Assembly: GCA_019113295.1 (NCBI GenBank) | Contig: DXHR01000030.1 | Location: forward strand, 1-61,947 | Length of the DNA: 61,947 nucleotides | DNA from: Candidatus Salinicoccus stercoripullorum | GTDB lineage: Bacteria > Bacillota > Bacilli > Staphylococcales > Salinicoccaceae | Direction: 5' to 3' | Shown here: positions 53,877 to 61,947 of the stretch, piece after piece | How positions within the stretch are numbered: the stretch's first letter is position 1 | Layout of the letters: every line of letters starts with the position of its first letter | Notes under the pieces: model-generated | Database searches by the model: none | What the model saw: only the letters and a program-made list of their open reading frames with translations | Told to the model about the DNA's origin: nothing | Made by a program: the position numbers and the translations under genes

Positions 53877-54797
53877 TTAGTTTAAATCTACACGCTTGTT
53901 GAGGAACCTGTAGGAAATGTCCACAATCAGGTTCACTATAACGAAACTGACAGAGATTACGAGTATGGCACCCTGCACGACAGGGAAGTCCCTCTGCAGT
54001 ATGGAATCGATGATCAGACGGCCAAGACCGTTGATTGCGAATACACTTTCGGTCAGTATGGAACCGCCTAGGAAGTAGCCGAACTGAAGACCGATTACTG
54101 TTACAACCGGAATCAGGGCATTCTTTAGCGCATGGCGGAAAATGACGATGCGTTCCTTGACCCCTTTGGCACGGGCGGTCCTTATATAGTCCTGGGACAG
54201 TACATCCAGCATGCTGCTCCGTGTCATACGTGCAATGATTGCGGCTCCCGCCGTGCCCAGTGCGATGACCGGGAGGGCAATCTGGTTCGGGTCCCCCCAG
54301 CCTGTCGGTGCAAACCAGCGCAGTTCGATGGCGAACCACTGGATGAGCATGAGGCCGAGCCAGAAGTTCGGCATGGAAAGGCCGAACAGAGCGACGACCA
54401 TCAGTGCGACATCAGAAAAGGAGTACTGTCGTGCTGCGGAAACGATACCGACCAGAAGCCCGAATACGACTGCGAAAATAGTGCCGTAGATGGCGAGTTC
54501 CATTGTGATGAAGAATCTTGGTCTGATATGGTCGAATACCGGAATATTGTCACGGATGGACACACCGAAATCGAGCTGCAGGGCGTTTGTCAGGAAATTG
54601 AAATATTGTATATGAAGCGGATCGTTCAGGCCGAGCCGCGCTTCGATTGCTCTGACTGTCGCTTCCGGTGCACTCTCGCCGGCCATGATTACCGCCGGGT
54701 TACCCGGAGTGAGGTGCATCAGACTGAATACGAGCACTGTCACTCCGAGGAGTACAGGAATGAGCTGTAAAAGTCTTCGGATTATAAAAGTAGTCAT
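53877..54797 (-). CDS. Peptide ABC importer permease B (OppB/DppB)
   Basis: 306 residues, six helices with the binding-protein-dependent EAA-type loop (DYIRTARAKGVKERIVIFRHALKNALIPVV). ATG 54797 after AGGAGG. Operon with the other permease, 10 bases apart. Confidence 0.93.
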   Translation of the reverse strand: MTTFIIRRLLQLIPVLLGVTVLVFSLMHLTPGNPAVIMAGESAPEATVRAIEARLGLNDPLHIQYFNFLTNALQLDFGVSIRDNIPVFDHIRPRFFITMELAIYGTIFAVVFGLLVGIVSAARQYSFSDVALMVVALFGLSMPNFWLGLMLIQWFAIELRWFAPTGWGDPNQIALPVIALGTAGAAIIARMTRSSMLDVLSQDYIRTARAKGVKERIVIFRHALKNALIPVVTVIGLQFGYFLGGSILTESVFAINGLGRLIIDSILQRDFPVVQGAILVISVSFVIVNLIVDISYRFLNKRVDLN

Positions 54798-54807
54798 GTA
54801 ATGCCTC

Positions 54808-55716
54808 CTATTTTTTCATTTTCGGATCGAGAGCGTCTCTCAGACCGTCTCCGAATAAGTTGAATGCGAGTACGACAATAACGATCATCATACCAGGGAA
54901 GAATGTGATATGGCTCGCCTGGTACATATAGTTTCTACCGTCGTTGAGCATGGCACCCCATTCAGGAGTTGGAGGCTGTACGCCAAGACCAAGGAATGAA
55001 AGTCCGGCAGCAGACAATATTGCCGTAGCGATGAACAGAGTCGTATTTACGATGATCGGTGACATGATGTTCGGGAGGATATGCTGGAAGATGATCTTCC
55101 CGTTTTTCGCGCCGAGCGCCCGGATGGCATCCACATACTCGAGTTTCTTCGTAGTCAGTGTGGAACCGCGTACAATTCTGGCAAACTGGGGAACAGCCCC
55201 GATTGCGATGGCGATTGTCACGTTGATGGTGCTGCCGCCGAGCACACTTACGATCGCAAGAGCGAGCAGGATGCCCGGGAATGCGAGCAGGATGTCCATG
55301 ATTCTCATGATGACCGTATCCACCCAGCCGCCGAAGTAGCCCGAAATGATGCCCAGAGGAACACCCACTAGACCGGCGAGGAAAGTAGCTGCAAAGCCGA
55401 CACCCAATGTTATGTACATGCCGTGGAGTATACGTATGAATATGTCACGTCCGAGATGATCCGTTCCGAACCAGTACTCGGCTGACGGCCCCTGAAGTTT
55501 GGCTGTCAGGTTTGTAGCGTTTGAACTGACGCCTGTTATACCATAATTCGCATCTATTGCACCAAATATCGAAACGAAAAAGAAGAATAATAACACGTAG
55601 AAACCTACGAGGGCAGACTTATTCTTTTTAAGGCGCTCATAGAAATCTTTCATGCTTTTCACCCTGGGATTGACCGGTTTGGTCTCCAGGGCGCTTTCTT
55701 TGGAAACGACTGCCAT
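54808..55716 (-). CDS. Peptide ABC importer permease C (OppC/DppC)
   Basis: 302 residues, six helices; EAA loop YVDAIRALGAKNGKIIFQHILPNIMSPIIV and GWVDTVIMRIMDILLAFPGILLALAI. First gene of the leftward operon; ATG 55716 after GGGGGT. Confidence 0.93.
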   Translation of the reverse strand: MAVVSKESALETKPVNPRVKSMKDFYERLKKNKSALVGFYVLLFFFFVSIFGAIDANYGITGVSSNATNLTAKLQGPSAEYWFGTDHLGRDIFIRILHGMYITLGVGFAATFLAGLVGVPLGIISGYFGGWVDTVIMRIMDILLAFPGILLALAIVSVLGGSTINVTIAIAIGAVPQFARIVRGSTLTTKKLEYVDAIRALGAKNGKIIFQHILPNIMSPIIVNTTLFIATAILSAAGLSFLGLGVQPPTPEWGAMLNDGRNYMYQASHITFFPGMMIVIVVLAFNLFGDGLRDALDPKMKK

Positions 55717-55929
55717 TTGTTGACCCCCTAATAATTCTGATTGAATTTAAGAAAAATTCTAAAATGTCCTTTAGTAATAATAACGTTACGGGAGGGAGAT
55801 AGCAATACAGTTTCAGTAAATTCTGAATGGGACAACATTACTAATTATGCAAAAATTTAAATTCAGTGTAATAAGTTTTGATTATTTATATATATAAGTA
55901 ATAGTAAAGTTAAATATTAAACCATTTTA

Positions 55930-56135
55930 ATGGTAGAAAGTCGGATAGATGACGAAAGCCTGAAATCGTGTCGGTGCTCGCAAATGAATGAGAACAGAAG
56001 GACGAGACGATATGGAAATTTATATCACCGGAAAACGTCAAGTTCCATGACAGCTATGATTTTACTGCGGAAGCGGTGAAAGCGAACATCGACAGCTATA
56101 ATATCTTTGATCTCAAAGATGTATCAATGGAATAA
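55930..56135 (+). pseudogene. Remnant of a peptide-binding protein gene
   Basis: A short SBP_bac_5 fragment in two frames. From 55930 the plus frame reads MVESRIDDESL; after a shift it continues EIVSVLANE, a TGA stop, EQKDETIWKF, then ISPENVKFHDSYDFTAEAV and KANIDSYN, ending at TAA 56133-56135. This is the conserved N-lobe block (LANEWExxDxxTWxFxLRxxVKFHDGxxFTAEAVKxNI) with Trp turned to stop and a frameshift. It sits upstream of the intact binding-protein gene and is followed by a terminator, so it is probably the decayed earlier copy or a degraded paralogue. Confidence 0.65.
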
Positions 56136-56172
56136 TTTCAATTTATTTGAGAGAAAATTGAAAGTTTGGAAA

Positions 56173-56221
56173 GAGGCTGTATCCCTTGCGCCAGAAGCAT
56201 CGGGGGAACAGCTTCTTTTTG
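56173..56221 (+). terminator. Terminator after the binding-protein remnant
   Basis: Stem 56173-56180 with 56208-56215 (8 pairs, one wobble) plus an inner CCC/GGG and T6. Typical of an old gene end. Confidence 0.7.
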
Positions 56222-56341
56222 TTACGGTTTGCATAATTGTAAAAAGTTTGAAAATTCGCCTTGAAGCGCTTTCCCGCTTCAGGTATTATGAGGGTAATTA
56301 AATACATATTATTTAATTAAAAATTATTAGGGGGAAAGAAA

Positions 56342-58054
56342 ATGAAAAATTTAAAACTGCTTCTCATGCTGAGCATGGTTTTAATTTTGTCATTTGCTCT
56401 GGCAGCCTGTACGGACGACAGCGAAGTCGAGCCTGAAGGCGATTCAGCCGAATCCGGTGAGGGTAACGGAGAAGAAGCGGCTGGCGGAGGAGAAGGTGGA
56501 GAAGGCGGAGATCTTGTGATTTCTGAGACAAGCGACATCGTCAGCCTGGATCCACACGGAAACAATGACGTACCGTCAAGTAACGTGCGTTCCAACATAT
56601 ACGATACACTGACTGTACTTGATGAGAATATGGAAGTTCAGGCGGGACTTGCGACTGAATGGGAAGAGGTTGACGATACTACATGGAGGTTCACTCTCAA
56701 GGAAGGTGTCACTTTCCATGACGGAAGTGATTTCACCGCTTCTGATGTTGTAGCCAACTTCAACCGTATCCAGGATCCTGCAATGGCTTCGCCACGCGTG
56801 TTCCTGTATGAAATGATCACGGATGTGGAAGCGGTGGACGACTATACTGTCGAAATTACGACGGAGTATCCTTTCGGGCCGCTGCTTGCACACCTGGCAC
56901 ATGATGCCGGCGGTATGCTGAGTGAAGAAGTCATCGATGCAGACTACGAGCAGGCGCTCGCTGATGAGGACATGACTGTAGAGGAATACTATGAAATCCG
57001 GGACGAAGGCGGAGAAGAGCACGAAGAAGTTGCGAATGCAATCTCTGATAATATGGGACAGCAAGTCTCTGAAAATCCTTCAGGTACGGGACCGTTCAAA
57101 CTCCAGTCACGTTCTGCGGGTGAGAACGTGGTCCTTGAAAGAAATGACGACTATCATGAAGATCCAGTTGCGCTTAACACCGTAACTTTCAAAGTCATCC
57201 CTGAGACAGCAGCGCGTATCGCTGAAATCGAAACAGGGGCAAGTCATATTGCGGGACAGGTTGGTTCGAGCAATATGGAGCGTGTGGAATCCAATCCGGA
57301 TACAACGCTCGATAACACTGAGTCACTGTCTCTTTCATATATCGGGTTCAATGTTGAGAAAGAGCCTCTGGATGACGAAAAAGTGCGTCAGGCCATCTCT
57401 CATGCAATTGACCGTGAGGCGATCATCGATGGTGTTTACGAAGGTGTAGGTACCCCTGCAAAGGGACCGCTTGCCCCTGACGTGTTCGGTTATGACGAAG
57501 ATGTAGAAGGTATTGAATACGACCTTGACCGTGCAAAAGAACTTATGGCGGAAGCCGGTTATGAAGACGGCTTCTCAATCGATCTCTGGACAAACGATGA
57601 GCAGCAGCGTATAGATACTGCGGTATATCTCCAGGAAGCGCTCAAAGAAATCAACATCGATGTGAATGTTGAACAGCTTGAGTGGGGTGCGTACCTCGAA
57701 AGGACTGCACAGGGCGACCATGATATGTTCATCCTTGGCTGGTCCACTGTAACCGGTGATGCTGATTATGGCATGTATCCACTGTTCCATTCAGAAATGG
57801 TGGGCGACCCGGGTAACCGTTCATTCCTCAAGAATGAAGAGCTCGATGCACTGCTTGAAGAAGGACGTAAGTCCACAGATCCTGATGAAAGACTCGAAAT
57901 ATACAAAGAAGCACAGGAAATGCTTGTGGACATCGCTCCGATGGCATATATCCACCATCAGAACTATCTGACCGGTGTGCATAACTCAGTTGAGAACTTT
58001 GAAGTGGATGCACTGGGTATCTATCAGCTTGACGAAGTGACTATGAGCGAATGA
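56342..58054 (+). CDS. Peptide ABC importer binding protein (OppA/DppA type)
   Basis: 570-residue lipoprotein. Lipobox LAAC with cysteine 23, acidic Gly/Glu linker, then the SBP_bac_5 fold (YDTLTVLDENMEVQAGLATEW; TFKVIPETAARIAEIETG; the dipeptide-binding C-terminal lobe). Captures peptides or nickel-like cargo outside and delivers them to the leftward permease operon across a 625-base intergenic region. Ribosome site AGGGGGA. Its divergent placement lets it be expressed separately in excess. Confidence 0.9.
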   Translation: MKNLKLLLMLSMVLILSFALAACTDDSEVEPEGDSAESGEGNGEEAAGGGEGGEGGDLVISETSDIVSLDPHGNNDVPSSNVRSNIYDTLTVLDENMEVQAGLATEWEEVDDTTWRFTLKEGVTFHDGSDFTASDVVANFNRIQDPAMASPRVFLYEMITDVEAVDDYTVEITTEYPFGPLLAHLAHDAGGMLSEEVIDADYEQALADEDMTVEEYYEIRDEGGEEHEEVANAISDNMGQQVSENPSGTGPFKLQSRSAGENVVLERNDDYHEDPVALNTVTFKVIPETAARIAEIETGASHIAGQVGSSNMERVESNPDTTLDNTESLSLSYIGFNVEKEPLDDEKVRQAISHAIDREAIIDGVYEGVGTPAKGPLAPDVFGYDEDVEGIEYDLDRAKELMAEAGYEDGFSIDLWTNDEQQRIDTAVYLQEALKEINIDVNVEQLEWGAYLERTAQGDHDMFILGWSTVTGDADYGMYPLFHSEMVGDPGNRSFLKNEELDALLEEGRKSTDPDERLEIYKEAQEMLVDIAPMAYIHHQNYLTGVHNSVENFEVDALGIYQLDEVTMSE

Positions 58055-58062
58055 TGATAATG

Positions 58063-58097
58063 AGGGTTTTCCGTACAATGCGGAAAGCCCTGTTTTT
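58063..58097 (+). terminator. Terminator after the binding protein
   Basis: An 11-base stem (58063-58073 with 58081-58091, one wobble), 7-base loop and TTTTT. Confidence 0.85.
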
Positions 58098-58167
58098 ATT
58101 GGCTGAAGTTTCTCATGTATCCAATGAAGTGCTATAATGTTAGGGAAGATGCATGAAGGGTGATTGG

Positions 58168-58452
58168 ATGAAAAGATTGGCAGGTGCAGCACTGGTGCTG
58201 ACACTCGTACTTGCAGGATGCGGCGGGGAGGAGAGCCAGGCTGAGAAGGATCTGGATAAGATCAATAATCAGATTGGAGACCTCGAAAATAAGATTAAAA
58301 ACCTCAAGAGTGAGAATGACCAGTTGGAAAAGAACATACAGATAAAGGAAGAAGAGCTGCAGAAGCTGCAGGACACCGAACGCAGCGGGGAAACAGACAG
58401 TAAGGATGCTTCCGAAGACGGGTCTTCGGAAGAGGAGGACGCGGAGTCTTGA
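58168..58452 (+). CDS. Coiled-coil lipoprotein, unknown
   Basis: 94 residues: MKRLAGAALVLTLVLAGC lipobox (Cys18), then a heptad-like coiled coil (LDKINNQIGDLENKIKNLKSENDQLEK) and an acidic Ser-rich tail. ATG 58168 gives the compact signal; ATG 58153 would add KGDW before it. Possibly a surface spacer or partner of the following gene. Downstream gene starts 66 bases later. Confidence 0.6.
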   Translation: MKRLAGAALVLTLVLAGCGGEESQAEKDLDKINNQIGDLENKIKNLKSENDQLEKNIQIKEEELQKLQDTERSGETDSKDASEDGSSEEEDAES

Positions 58453-58517
58453 ACGATTACAATACTGTCTGAGAGGGAATGCAGTATATAGGAAACCATG
58501 AGAGTGAGGAGATTTTA

Positions 58518-58859
58518 ATGCACGAGAACAAATTCAATATCGTGGAAGGCCGAGTCATGTCACTTGAAGAGCTGCGGCATGAGGTCGGGGAGATTACCGG
58601 CATGCGGGTGAAGCGGTTTGAGGGCATGGAGTCCAGGGTGGTCGCCCAGAAACCCAGCCCGGATCAGGAGTTTGAAACATTCAACGTCAGATTCGATTTT
58701 GAAGAATCATATGATTTCGTGGATGTGGTGTTTACGGCTGACAAGAAAAGCCGCATAGAGGATTATGACTTCGAAAAGGACAAAGTCAAAGTACAGCTGA
58801 TGTCCTACAAAAGAATGGACGCACCAAAAGAGTACGAAAGCAGTAAGGTGGAAGAGTAG
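58518..58859 (+). CDS. Conserved-looking hypothetical protein
   Basis: 113 residues, mixed alpha/beta, no signal or membrane helix, acidic. ATG 58518 after GAGGAG. No family recognised; short LysM-like or regulatory motifs are absent. Context gives no clear role. Confidence 0.6.
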   Translation: MHENKFNIVEGRVMSLEELRHEVGEITGMRVKRFEGMESRVVAQKPSPDQEFETFNVRFDFEESYDFVDVVFTADKKSRIEDYDFEKDKVKVQLMSYKRMDAPKEYESSKVEE

Positions 58860-58945
58860 GAGAATAAATTCTTCTTTCTCTTTCATTTTTATTTGGAGCT
58901 GACGGTGAATTCAATAATATACAGTAGAGAGTGGCTGAGGGCGTC

Positions 58946-59509
58946 ATGAAATATATCAAGACAAAAAGGCTGATAATGAGAGACTGGAAGCAGAGTGACA
59001 TCCCGGAATTCGTCAGGATGAACATGGACCGTGATGTCAGACGGTACTTTCCGAATGTCCTGTCAGCCGGAACTTCGGAGAAACTGGCCGTGGAAATACA
59101 AAAGGATATCGAGGACAGGGGGTTCGGATTGTTTGCTGTGGAACGCCGCGACACCGGTGAGTTCATAGGCTTTACCGGCATGCAGGTGCTTGAGGAGGAC
59201 GGACCGTTCCGCCTGGAAATGCTGCCGGGCATTGAGATCGGCTGGAGATTCTCCAAAAGGCACTGGAACCAGGGTTTTGCCACAGAAGCTGCCCGCGGTG
59301 TCCTGAAATTTGCCGAACGGCATACCGATATAAAGGAAATATATGCACTTGCAGCAGAGCGCAATGTGCCATCCATAAATATCATGGAGAAGATTGGCAT
59401 GGAAAAGATGGATGAATTCGATCATCCGCTGATTATTGACGGCCATTCCTTGAAAAAACATGTAATCTATCATATAGAATTGGAAAAACGCCGACGATTC
59501 CCATTGTAA
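58946..59509 (+). CDS. RimJ/RimL-type N-acetyltransferase
   Basis: 187 residues of the GNAT RimJ group: TKRLIMRDWKQSDIPEFV start, WRFSKRHWNQGFATEAARGVLKFA acetyl-CoA helix, NxxSINIMEKIGM. Targets are ribosomal proteins or other amines in relatives. ATG 58946 matches the family start; GTG 58931 is also open. Confidence 0.88.
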   Translation: MKYIKTKRLIMRDWKQSDIPEFVRMNMDRDVRRYFPNVLSAGTSEKLAVEIQKDIEDRGFGLFAVERRDTGEFIGFTGMQVLEEDGPFRLEMLPGIEIGWRFSKRHWNQGFATEAARGVLKFAERHTDIKEIYALAAERNVPSINIMEKIGMEKMDEFDHPLIIDGHSLKKHVIYHIELEKRRRFPL

Positions 59510-59525
59510 TCATCGGCGTTTTATA
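59485..59525. terminator. Shared terminator, GNAT and LOG genes
   Basis: A 15-base stem (59485-59499 with 59508-59522, one mismatch) overlapping both stop codons; A-rich left, T-rich right. Confidence 0.88.
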
Positions 59526-60097
59526 TCGTCATAAGTCCTGACTTCCACGGGCGTAAAGCCTTTGAATTTCCGGAGTATCTCACTGCCGTTCCCTCCTGTG
59601 AAAAGCTGGCCCATGTATTTCTCATGGAGGAAGCCTTCATCGATCAGTTTTCCGAAAAGCTGCAGGAGTTCATCGTAGAAACCGGCTGCATTCAGAAGCC
59701 CGATCGGCTTTTCGTGAAGACCGATCTGCCCCCATGTAAACACTTCAAAAAACTCTTCGAGTGTTCCGGCACCGCCGGGAAGCGAAATGACTGCATCCCC
59801 GAGTTCCTCCATCATTTCCTTGCGCTCATGCATCGTCTGCACTATTTCCAAGTGTTGTACTTTTTTGTGTGCCATCTCCCGGTCCACGAGGAACTGGGGG
59901 ATGACGCCGGTCACTTTTCCTCCGTTGTCAAGGGCGCCGTCGGCGACAGCGCCCATGAGACCGACAGCGCCGCCTCCGTATACAACACCGATGCCGCTTT
60001 TTGCAAGACAGGCCCCGAGTTCATAGGCGGACTTGATATAGACGGGTCTGTTCCCCGTGCGCGCACCGCAGAATACAGTGATGTTTTTGATTTCCAT
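59510..60097 (-). CDS. LOG-family phosphoribohydrolase (YvdD-like)
   Basis: 195 residues; VYGGGAVGLMGAVADGAL and the hallmark PGGAGTLEEFFEV. LOG enzymes hydrolyse cytokinin riboside 5'-monophosphates in plants; bacterial relatives act on AMP-like nucleotides (or pyrimidine/purine nucleotide 5'-monophosphate nucleosidase). ATG 60097 after AGGAG. Confidence 0.9.
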   Translation of the reverse strand: MEIKNITVFCGARTGNRPVYIKSAYELGACLAKSGIGVVYGGGAVGLMGAVADGALDNGGKVTGVIPQFLVDREMAHKKVQHLEIVQTMHERKEMMEELGDAVISLPGGAGTLEEFFEVFTWGQIGLHEKPIGLLNAAGFYDELLQLFGKLIDEGFLHEKYMGQLFTGGNGSEILRKFKGFTPVEVRTYDDIKRR

Positions 60098-60134
60098 TCA
60101 GCAAACTCCTGTCATTATTAAAGGTGCTGTCCAA

Positions 60135-61109
60135 TCATGAATGGTGTTTATTCAAGTGTCTGTCTATTTTCTTATCGAGTTTCTGCTGATATTTCGATTT
60201 GGACATTGCACTCGCAACACCGGTTTTGCGTCCGTGTTCAGTCACTTTCTGTTCCTGCATCGCGCGGTGCCTGTTGAACAGGGAATCCTCAGGTTCAGTC
60301 TGCAGCACTTTACTGTATGAAGTGCCCCGCGGATCAAGCGCCCGCTTATGCTTCTTATGGAGCGCGCCGCTCTCATAGTTTTCCTCAGGATGACCTTTTA
60401 CTTTCTCTTCGATATATGGATTGATACTGTTCGTCACGCTGCCCATTCCTTTTCCTGTGTTATTTTCTTCATTATAATTTTCTTCTGAATGCTCCCTGCT
60501 GTCAAGACCGAGGCGGGCATCATCACTTTCAGTGAGACTTGAACGGCTGTCCGACTGATCTTCCTGATAAGATTTGGCTATGCCGTAGTTGTCGGGAAGC
60601 GATTTTTTCTCGGCAAAGACCTCAGGGTCGGGTGAGAAGGCCTCCACATGTTCGCTGCCCACCGTCATCAGATCTGATTTTTCATCATTGTCCGGCTGGT
60701 TGTGGGACTGCATGATTTTTGGCACTTTGACATCCGTTTTGTCAGACAGACGTTTTTTGCGGTGCTTCTCTTTTTCTTTTTCAAACTGTCTGAGGAGGGA
60801 ATCCTCTTCCTTTACACTTTTCTGATAGGATTTCATCTCTTTTTTGTAGGCTGCTTCACGGCGTCTGTCGGAAATTGCGCCGCCAAGGGTGGAAACTGCA
60901 GATTTACCTGTATTATAAGTGGTCGAGCCTGCACTTTTGACTGCAAGGGCAGCAGTCGTTCCCCTGTCCTTGGCTGTGTGGTATACATCAGCAGAAGCGG
61001 AGCCGATTTTCTGCATATCCGGATGTTCTTTTATACGGTTCCGTTCATTGAAAAGGGGGACGAGTATGACAGGCAACAGTGTTACAGCCATTCTCACTTT
61101 ATCATTCAT
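60135..61109 (-). CDS. Large charged protein, unknown
   Basis: 324 residues. One hydrophobic segment near the start (VRMAVTLLPVILVPLF), then a Ser/Thr/Ala-rich stretch, a Lys/Glu coiled region (about residues 80-120) and a long low-complexity, highly charged tail with many His, Asp, Glu and Lys. Probably membrane-anchored with a disordered cytoplasmic or surface tail. No family recognised. ATG 61109 follows GGAGGTAG. Confidence 0.65.
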   Translation of the reverse strand: MNDKVRMAVTLLPVILVPLFNERNRIKEHPDMQKIGSASADVYHTAKDRGTTAALAVKSAGSTTYNTGKSAVSTLGGAISDRRREAAYKKEMKSYQKSVKEEDSLLRQFEKEKEKHRKKRLSDKTDVKVPKIMQSHNQPDNDEKSDLMTVGSEHVEAFSPDPEVFAEKKSLPDNYGIAKSYQEDQSDSRSSLTESDDARLGLDSREHSEENYNEENNTGKGMGSVTNSINPYIEEKVKGHPEENYESGALHKKHKRALDPRGTSYSKVLQTEPEDSLFNRHRAMQEQKVTEHGRKTGVASAMSKSKYQQKLDKKIDRHLNKHHS

Positions 61110-61249
61110 CACTTCTACCTCCAGCATTACTTATATCATGATTATAATATACCCATGCAAATGTTGCATTAAACTGTGTACAGCTACATCATTCCCTGTT
61201 TAAATTTATTGTGTTTAAGGTATTAGGAGTAATAAATGAGGAGGAATGC

Positions 61250-61936
61250 ATGGTGAAAACAATAACTGGAAACATGACGCTTGCTGAAACCGTAACCGAA
61301 GTTCCCAAGGCAGGGAACATTCTGCGGGAAATGCATATAGATTTTGTCAACGGAGGAGATCAAAAGCTTTCCGACGCTGCATTTGAACAAGGTGTCCCCC
61401 TGGAGAACGTCCTCTACGAAATAAACGGGCTTGATATGGAGAATACGGATGGCATCGACATAAAATATATGGATGAAATGAGTATTATCAAATATATACA
61501 GAGGCGCTATCACGAAGACCTGAAAGACGAACTGCCGGTGCTCACTCCCTATGTGGAAAAGATGGCGGATCAGGATGAATCACTTTCAGAGGTATGGGAG
61601 ATTTTCAAAAGCCTGAAAAAATCAATGACGGAACACAGCGAGGAGGAGGATGTCAATGTCTTCCCGCTGCTTGAATCCTATATCGACAATCCGTCGGACA
61701 GTAAGCGTGAGGCACTCAAACCACGCGTGGAGAAAATCAGGAATGAGCACAGGGACGTCACCGGTTTCTTCCACAGGCTGCGTGAAATCACGAATGACTT
61801 CACGCCATATGCCGGCGCCACCGGAATTTTGCGACTGGTCTATGACAGGTTGGAAAGACTGGAGAGAGACACGCTCGATCACATCCATCTGGAGAATAAC
61901 ATTCTGTTCCAGAGGGTGGGACTGCGGGCATCATAA
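61250..61936 (+). CDS. ScdA/YtfE-like di-iron protein without its Cys-Cys motif
   Basis: 228 residues. The DUF542 start normally ends in DFCCGG; here the place reads IDFVNGG (Val33, Asn34), so both cysteines are absent. The hemerythrin half keeps its iron ligands: RYHEDLKDEL, EHSEEEDVNVFP, EHRDVTGFFH and DHIHLENNILF. ScdA repairs iron-sulfur clusters damaged by nitric oxide or peroxide. The domain order and length match, so it is an orthologue-like protein with a changed N-terminal site. ATG 61250 after GAGGAGG. Confidence 0.85.
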   Translation: MVKTITGNMTLAETVTEVPKAGNILREMHIDFVNGGDQKLSDAAFEQGVPLENVLYEINGLDMENTDGIDIKYMDEMSIIKYIQRRYHEDLKDELPVLTPYVEKMADQDESLSEVWEIFKSLKKSMTEHSEEEDVNVFPLLESYIDNPSDSKREALKPRVEKIRNEHRDVTGFFHRLREITNDFTPYAGATGILRLVYDRLERLERDTLDHIHLENNILFQRVGLRAS

Positions 61937-61947
61937 TGGGTTTCCGG

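Noticed and set aside
55817..55831. Possible CodY box in the peptide-importer intergenic region
   Set aside because: Only the core TTCTGAA fits; about half of the 15-base consensus mismatches, and CodY control of peptide importers is expected from knowledge, not shown here.
56107..56301. 64-codon frame in the importer intergenic region
   Set aside because: It reads across the terminator after the binding-protein remnant and has no ribosome site.

Overview
The window reads as ordinary chromosome of a low-to-mid GC Firmicute, most likely in the Staphylococcaceae and closest in style to Salinicoccus or Jeotgalicoccus (inference). Points in favour are a ClpE gene behind CtsR operators, a WalR-type box beside a LysM-CHAP cell-wall amidase, a ScdA-like di-iron protein, strong AGGAGG ribosome sites, a DesK/DesR desaturase switch, and base composition clearly richer in GC than Staphylococcus aureus. 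I see no rRNA, tRNA, CRISPR array, prophage, insertion sequence or integrase.

Layout. 0.2-10 kb: deoxynucleoside kinase, SurA-like lipoprotein, a YitT remnant, a BNR-repeat propeller protein, ClpE, Cu/Zn superoxide dismutase, a PAP2 phosphatase, and a flavin reductase between two TauE/SafE exporters. 11-17 kb: aspartate-dehydrogenase-like gene, then the membrane-fluidity set des, desK, desR followed by an ABC-2 exporter. 17-25 kb: a GlcG/HbpS-like protein with formaldehyde dehydrogenase, a HAD phosphatase, a RpiR regulator divergent from a family 4 6-phospho-beta-glucosidase, a Cof-type phosphatase, a YdjM-like membrane protein, and acetyltransferase plus diaminopropionate ammonia-lyase. 25-35 kb: a 14-helix drug exporter, a second ABC exporter, an O-methyltransferase, YkoF under a TPP riboswitch, an AcuI-like reductase, TrhO and gamma-glutamyltransferase. 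35-39 kb: queuosine synthesis, queC-queD-queE, then a DsbA-like protein, then a preQ1 riboswitch controlling queF and a YhhQ-like transporter. 39-52 kb: transporters, a potassium channel, LysM-CHAP amidase, a Bax-inhibitor-like protein, a YebC-type regulator, two short-chain dehydrogenases, a LysR regulator and a DUF456 protein. 52-58 kb: a peptide ABC importer split into a leftward permease/ATPase operon and a rightward binding protein. 58-62 kb: small lipoprotein, unknowns, acetyltransferase, LOG protein, a charged unknown and a ScdA-like protein.

Regulation is unusually readable: two promoters with three CtsR sites (clpE), a candidate DesR operator (des), a TPP riboswitch with terminator (ykoF), a preQ1-I riboswitch with terminator (queF), a WalR box (44.9-45.2 kb) and many terminators shared by convergent genes.

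No clearly new multi-gene system is evident. The best leads are decayed or altered genes: a binding-protein pseudogene inside the peptide importer locus, remnants resembling tag and YitT, a ScdA-like protein without its Cys-Cys motif, and a short-chain dehydrogenase whose catalytic lysine is asparagine; plus the grouping of a desaturase, its thermosensor pair and an ABC exporter.
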